From assembly GCF_023159225.1 (NCBI RefSeq), contig NC_063167.1, positions 76,801,298-76,865,297 on the forward strand: a DNA stretch of 64,000 nucleotides, read 5' to 3'. The notes under the pieces are model-generated. The model was given only the letters and a program-made list of their open reading frames with translations, did not search any database and was not told the DNA's origin. The position numbers and the translations under genes were made by a program. Position 1 is the first letter of the stretch, and every line of letters begins with the position of its first letter. The DNA comes from Perognathus longimembris pacificus. Its lineage: Eukaryota; Chordata; Mammalia; Rodentia; Heteromyidae. Positions 58,131-64,000 of this stretch are shown here, piece by piece.

Positions 58131-58559
58131 CCACCTCCTAAACTAGATAGAGACATTGTCCTTGGGGACATTTTTCATTTGAATGACTCCTTTTTGAACT
58201 CTTGCCACCTTGTTAAATTACAAAGTCTTGCTTGATGCATAATCTATAAGAAGATTTTTTTTTTGGCTTTTATTCAGGGCTTTAGACCTGAGACCTAGGA
58301 ATTTAGGAAGAGAAATGGGCATTTTGAGGCAAAAATCCCAGTTGGTCAAAAGCAGTGTTCATTTACTTGGTGTCATTTGTGCCTGCGTATCATTGGGCCT
58401 GTATGCTGGTGACAGGCAGATTTGAGGTTTCACAATTTTCCTGTAATCTGTATTCCCCTAGAGGAAAGTAATGAACATACCTCACTCAACAGAGACTAAG
58501 AAAGGCCTAAAATTCTTTTCCCATTTTAAATGTGACCAAAGACTGGAAAATATTTAGCA

Positions 58560-58765
58560 TGTTGTAATGAGTTGAATTCTATCCCCTCAAATTGAGATTG
58601 ACTCAGAACGTCAAAATGGGACCTTCTTTAGAAGGCTCTTTTTCTTGCAGATATAATTAGCTAAAATGAGATTATCCTGAATTAACATGGACCCAGACAC
58701 ATGACTGATGACTTTGTAAGAAAAGAAATAGAGACACAAAGGAAAGAAGTGTACATTAAAAATAA
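58560..58765 (+). mobile_element. Ancient mammalian interspersed repeat
   Basis: ACTCAGAACGTCAAAATGGGACC, GCAGATATAATTAGCTAAAATGAG and ATGACTTTGTAAGAAAAG match the same general ancient repeat type as at 54.35 kb; family not assigned. Confidence 0.5.
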
Positions 58766-58769
58766 AGAC

Positions 58770-59004
58770 AAAGCCAGGTCAGGTGGCTCATGCCTGTAAT
58801 CCTAGCTACTCAGAAGGCTGAAACCTGAGGATCTCAATTCGAAGCCAGTCTGGGCAAAAAATTCCGTGAGACTCTTATCTTCAATAAACTATTCAGAAAA
58901 AGCTGGAAGTGGCACTGTGGCGCAAGTGGTAGAGCACTACCCTTTTGCACAAAGAAGCTCAGAGACAGCACCCAGGCCCTGAGTTTAAACCCTAGGAGCA
59001 ACAA

Positions 59005-59039
<35 letters not shown>

Positions 59040-59040
59040 A
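58770..59040 (+). mobile_element. B1-Geo SINE with (AAAT)n tail
   Basis: CAGGTCAGGTGGCTCATGCCTG through TAGGAGCAAC, then nine AAAT units (59005-59040). One of the better-preserved B1-Geo copies. Confidence 0.9.
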
Positions 59041-59099
59041 TGTGCAAATTGGAGCAATGAAGTCATGACAATGAACACAGAAGTGCTTAGTAGCCAATC

Positions 59100-62000
59100 A
59101 GATAAAAGGAAGATTTTCTTCACTGGATAGGAAAATTTCTTATTCATTCAATTCCTAGAATGCCCATAGTCCCTTCTGAGGAAGGATGGTTAAATCTTCT
59201 AATTCCTGATTCAACTAAATTTGCATATCTGATTCAAAGGCCTGATCCACAGACCTGCCAGTGTTCACTAAAATGATATGGGAAGAGAATCCTAGCTAGT
59301 GAGGAAAAGAGTCAGTGACATCAATAAGGCCTTCTGTCATGGACTGTTTCAATGGAAGGGAGGGTAGTGGCTGCTGTGCTAAGAGTTACAGAAGTTGACA
59401 GGAATGACAGAAGTTGGAATGACAAACAGAAAGCAGAAACCATGAAGTGACAGTCATGATTATTGAGCAAAGGCTATGAGACAGAAACAATAAAGGAAGT
59501 TGGCGGGTGGTGACTGAAACAGTAGAAGCAGAGATCAAGAACAGCTGTGTTATCATAAAAGTACAAAGCAGTAGAGCCAGGGCAGCCCATGCTGCCGTGG
59601 CAAAGGACCCACAGGATGAGCTCTGTGCTCTAAACCACGTCCCAGATCTCCAAGGATGTGCTTGGTCCTAAGAGACCTAGCATATAGCCTTGAGTGTTTC
59701 CTGACTTCCACACGTTCTCATGATCCCTAGACAGTATTTATGTACCCGATACCCTCATTAACTAAGGTAAACATAGCTCTATTCTTTCTTTCTCCTCCAC
59801 CACCCCCTGTGGTGCTGGAGATCAAAGTCAGGCCCTTGTGAAGACCAGGAAAGAGTCCCACCACGGAGCTACATCCCATCCAATATTTCTCTGTTCCTGA
59901 AACTTAATTAAAATACCATGAAACCGTCATCAGCCACTGCCAAATTCCATCAGATTAGACTTCTTGGCTACCATCCCAGTGATGCTGAGTATCTACCTCC
60001 TAGACACTGACACAGCCACTCCTTCTTACCCCGGCTCTGTGCCTCTTCTTCCCCAATTCACCTGCTGCAGGAGCACAGGTCAATGTTTATAATTCAAGAC
60101 ACCTGGGTTATGATAGCACTGATTACATTTAATGTAATATTATTTCCATAATGGAACATGATGAAGTAATACACCCTTATTTATTACAAGCTCAGGTCCC
60201 ACTTGCCTTTACTGTGTTATATATACAGTATACAAGCAGCTACATCTCAATAGAATTAAAGAAAACACAGGTAAAGAATCCAGTCATTTAGAAAGAAAAG
60301 ATTTTAGGTTCTTATTTGTCTGGAATTTTTTTCTGCAATCAGGAATTACCACACTTTATAGATATTAGAAGCCCTGTGGACAGTATATGCATGCCAAATT
60401 TTGAGGCACAATTATGAAATATCCTGAAGGAGGCAGAACCATCTGGTATAATGAATTTCTGGTATAATGAATTTCTTTCTTTTTTCCCCTTGGGTTTTGT
60501 CACATCTGCCTATGCCTTTGGTTTATAATTATATAAACTCAGAAAACTGTTGGGAGTTCTGAAATAATCCATAACATTGCTAATAGTGATTATTAATGCT
60601 TTAACATCAATAATTTTGTGTTCAGCCTTTTTTTCTATGTGGATATATGTAATTATTTTACAAAACTGAAATTATTCTTTACATAGCACTTCATACTTTC
60701 ATTTTTTATTTTTCCACTTAGCTTTTAACAACCTAAGCATCTCCAAAAGCATGATTTAGTGTAGCCAACATAATAGCTCTGGAAGGTGTTTCTTTATGCC
60801 AGATTAGTCCTTTGCCACTGAATATTTTAGTTTCCAGTCACAATTATGAGTTTCCTTGTATGTGGAATCTGAATTTACATCAAATCTCATTTCCTCAGTT
60901 TAGATTCCTAGTAAGTACAAGTGTTTGGTTTAAGAGCTGGGTATATTTTTATGGCTTTTCCTTCATGATGCTGAGTTGATTTCTAGAATCATAAGCCAGC
61001 ATTCACAGTCTTGGCAGTATCTCATTAGGATGCCATCTCATTATAGCAGCCCTTGATTTCTATCCTTCATGACTTAACCTAAGCCCCACTGAACCTTAGG
61101 AATTCTTGCGGGTTCCCCTCTCAGTCCTGTTAGACTCTATATTGACCTTTATCTCGTTTTCCTATTCACAGCTGTCATTTAAAGCCTGCACCTTCAATCC
61201 CAAGGCTAAGAAGAGCCTTAATGATTCTAGGAAGAACATTAATGATTCTTTCCCTGTTCAATCAATGGAAGTCTGGGAGTGGGTTTGCTGTTGATTAATT
61301 GGCTCATAGGTTGAAACCTAAGGGCCAAGTGCTTCAATGTCCCTGAGAGTGGTTTTCCCCCTGTGGCCATGGGTGTGGCCGTGGTCCCCCTCCATTTGCT
61401 TCTGATAAGCCTCCATCTTGCCCCCTCCATGGTCCTTACCAGAGAACATCGACCCTATTCCCTTATGCTTCTCAACCCTAGTTGTCACTTCGATCTTGTC
61501 TCTAAGATGGGGCGCTGGTTGCCATGCCTTTGCTTGGTCTTTCTCTTTCATTGCCATTTTATTTGGAATGCCATTTCTACACTAACTTCTGCTCCTGGCT
61601 TCAGTGACTCCTCACTTGGGCTCAGTTTCTTCTCTGTTCCCAGTCTGCTCTGGCTCATGTGCCAATGAGAAACTGGCACTTCAAGGTCTTGCTTCAGGAT
61701 ATTAAGGGAGTGTGCTAAATGAGCATAGAAGGATGGTGGCAGTTTGCCAGTTTCATTTTAATAAACCCTATTCTATTCCACAGACAGGTCTTCCCTGCCC
61801 TACTTCCATTTGATACTTTCTGCCTTCCATTTGTTTAAGCTTCATCTCTGGCTTTAGCATCTTGATTGACCTGTCCTGTTGCCTCTGCTCCACCATGTAA
61901 TACCCCACTTTCAGAGCTTGGATCTTTCTTCCTGGCTTGGTATTCTGGCTTGGCCTGGCTTTCCTGTGAGCTGTACCCATAGTCACCCTGTAGGTATGAC

Positions 62001-63235
62001 CTGGCAGTCCTACAGGCTCTACCTCCTCACTGGTGCTGGTCCTGTTCCAGAAGCTGAATGGATAGGATATTTTTACCTTTGCATGTTCAATCTTCTTCTG
62101 AGGAGGGAAGGCCTAATACTTGAATATGGGCTGGTCATGCCTAGACCCATTCCCCTTCCAGAGACAGTCCCAGGAAGGAATGTGGAGAATAGGCTAGTCA
62201 TTCCAATCTGAAAAAACTCTATAACACAAACCATCAATGATTGCCTGGAATACCTTCCTGACTTCAGTGGCTTTTTCCTTAGACATTCTTTTGATTGTCT
62301 AACTTTCCCACTCCCACTTCAATAGTGACAGTGGCCGATCACTCTTTGGGAATTTTATAAGACTATGTCTATTTCACCATTGGAAATAGGAGGAAGTATC
62401 AAAACAAACAGGTGAGGAGCTGTCTCTTGGTTTATGAAAGCCAAAGTCCAAAAATATATGGGGCTCTGATGCCTTTCCATCTAGCAGCTGTTATAGATTG
62501 GCACTGAAGCCTGCATGCAGATGCGGAAAGAATGGGAAGACACACTTCTCTTGTTTCTGACCTATTTTAGGAGCCAGGAGGACAGGAAATCTAGTGGTGC
62601 TCTTTCTACTCAAGCTGCTTTCATTAAAAGAGATAGAAAGATTTCAGGCAATTGGAATGAGAGAAAGGGCTGGCCCTGTTAAAGGAATGAGAGGTGAATT
62701 GGCTATTACATCCAGGACAGGGGTACAGTCAAGCTCAAAATCCAGGTACCACCTGAGCCTAGGCCACTGCCACACTAAATTCATGGTAACTTCCCTTTTC
62801 CAAATCAATGTTTCTGGTTGGCCACTGACATCTGACAACCAGTCATGTACATCTTCGAGACTTTACAACTTGGCTATTATGCACCAGAGGAAACCCAAGA
62901 ATCAGAGGCGAAGTAACTTGGCCAAGGTCACCTGAATTAATAGAATCGAATAAGAGCTCAGATCTTCTGTCTTCAATCCAGGGATCATTCCTCTATTCTA
63001 TGTCATGCCTTCTTCAGGTTTTGTTCATCTTGGACTTGTGCAACTACTGTCTTGCGTCAAAATGACTCCCATAGTTTAGAATTAGACAAGTTATCACATT
63101 AGCATTTTGTTTTTGGACTTCTATAATGGAGCCTCCACAAAATATTGCTACCTGCTAAAGCGTGGCATTGTAGGGCATCCACCAACAGGTGTATTAGTAA
63201 ACTCCATGTCCTGTGAAGTCTCAGTTAAGATGTGG
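59100..63235. other. Intergenic sequence with small fragments
   Basis: Contains an antisense ID-like piece at 59808-59882 (GGTGCTGGAGATCAAAGTCAGG...GCTACATCCCATCC), a 17-bp tandem duplication at 60453-60486, a GC-richer T/C-biased block at 61,060-62,220 without a recognised element, and a MIR fragment at 62,870-62,990 (GAAGTAACTTGGCCAAGGTCACC). No gene is supported. Confidence 0.5.
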
Positions 63236-63242
63236 TCTACAG

Positions 63243-63557
63243 CCAGGCACCAGTGGCTCACACCTGTAGTCCTAGCTACTGAGGAGGCTGAGATCAGAAG
63301 ATTACAGTTCTAAGGCAGCCAAGACAGGAAGTCTATGAAACTCTTATCTCCAACAAATTACTCAGAAAATGCCAGAAGTGGTGCTGTGACTCAAGTGGTA
63401 GAGTGCAGCTTGGAGCAAAAGGAACAGCTCCCAGGTCCCAAGTTCAAGCCCTATGACCAGAAAAAAAGAAAGGAAAGAAGGAAAGAAGGAAAGAAGGAAG
63501 GAAGGAAGGAAGGAAGGAAGGAAGGAAGGAAGGAAGGAAGGAAGGAAGGAAGGAAGG
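63243..63557 (+). mobile_element. B1-Geo SINE with (GGAA)n tail
   Basis: CAGGCACCAGTGGCTCACACC through CCTATGACCAG, then a purine-only tail with more than 15 GGAA units (63470-63556). Duplication GATGTGGTCTAC at 63230-63241 and from 63558. Confidence 0.9.
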
Positions 63558-63934
63558 GATGTGGTCTACTGCTTTGGTTGATAAATGCTACTGTGTCATT
63601 AGTCTTAAATATGGATTATGCTCACGAACCCTTGAGTGATCCATGTTAAGTTGTAGAATTAAGTAAAGTGCAATGTGAATGTTACATCCTATTGACATTT
63701 CCCTACTGCTTTTGTGAAAATTCCATTCAGATGTGTCTTATCTCCAATTGTCGGCATGCATAGAATAATAAAAAGCAGTGGAGAGGTAGTATAGAAAATA
63801 AATCAGATAGTGGGATCAAATGCCAAACAAATCTGGAACATATCCATCAGATCCTTTCCTCAATATCATTTGTTGCCATCTAACACATGATATAATTTGC
63901 TGATGTTTATTGTATATTTTTACATTGGCAAAGA

Positions 63935-64000
63935 TGTCCCTTCCTTCCTCCTTCTCTCTCACTCGCTCTTTCTCTATTTCCTTCCTACCTTCCTTCTTTC
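63935..64000. repeat. Pyrimidine-rich (CTTC)n-like tract at the right edge
   Basis: Almost pure C/T DNA that continues past the window; might be the tail of an antisense SINE beyond the edge. Confidence 0.7.

Noticed and set aside
61239..62211. Several overlapping frames of 60-110 codons
   Set aside because: They overlap on opposite strands, lack splice or promoter context and match no protein I know.

Overview
The window is mammalian nuclear DNA, almost certainly from a rodent of the superfamily Geomyoidea (pocket mice, kangaroo rats, pocket gophers). The lineage call rests on about 15 copies of a two-part SINE. Its left half looks like a tRNA-Ala/ID element and its right half is the 'Geo' monomer, an architecture described for that superfamily as IDL-Geo. 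There is no bacterial, plasmid or phage signal, no CRISPR array and no true tRNA or rRNA gene.

The only protein-coding gene I can support is ARHGAP29 (PARG1), a Rho GTPase-activating protein, on the minus strand. Its 5' part fills positions 1 to about 35,750. Thirteen coding exons were placed from splice signals and reading phase. They run from the start codon at 30414 to the donor at 50/51, join without a phase error and encode about the first 524 residues: the N-terminal segment plus the F-BAR membrane-binding region. The C1 and RhoGAP domains lie beyond the left edge. The introns hold SINEs, L1, L2 and MIR remnants.

The ARHGAP29 promoter lies in a CpG island at about 34.7-35.9 kb. A second CpG island at about 47.7-48.7 kb carries a diverged copy of the promoter core, first-exon sequence and splice donor, in the same orientation and about 12.8 kb further upstream. 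Both copies carry a tiny upstream ATG (M-E-P-C-G...) directly before the donor. Joined to the coding exon, it would give a 9-codon upstream ORF ending just before the main start. This duplicated promoter is the most interesting feature of the window. Immediately beside the distal copy is an endogenous-retrovirus-like fragment (46.96-47.70 kb) with a tRNA-Lys-type primer-binding site and three tandem copies of a roughly 142-bp unit.

From about 36 kb to 47 kb and from 49 kb to 64 kb no gene is supported. These stretches hold an old L1 broken up by SINEs (38.9-43.3 kb), nested SINE insertions with readable target-site duplications, MIR and other ancient repeats, and microsatellites that mostly grow from SINE tails.
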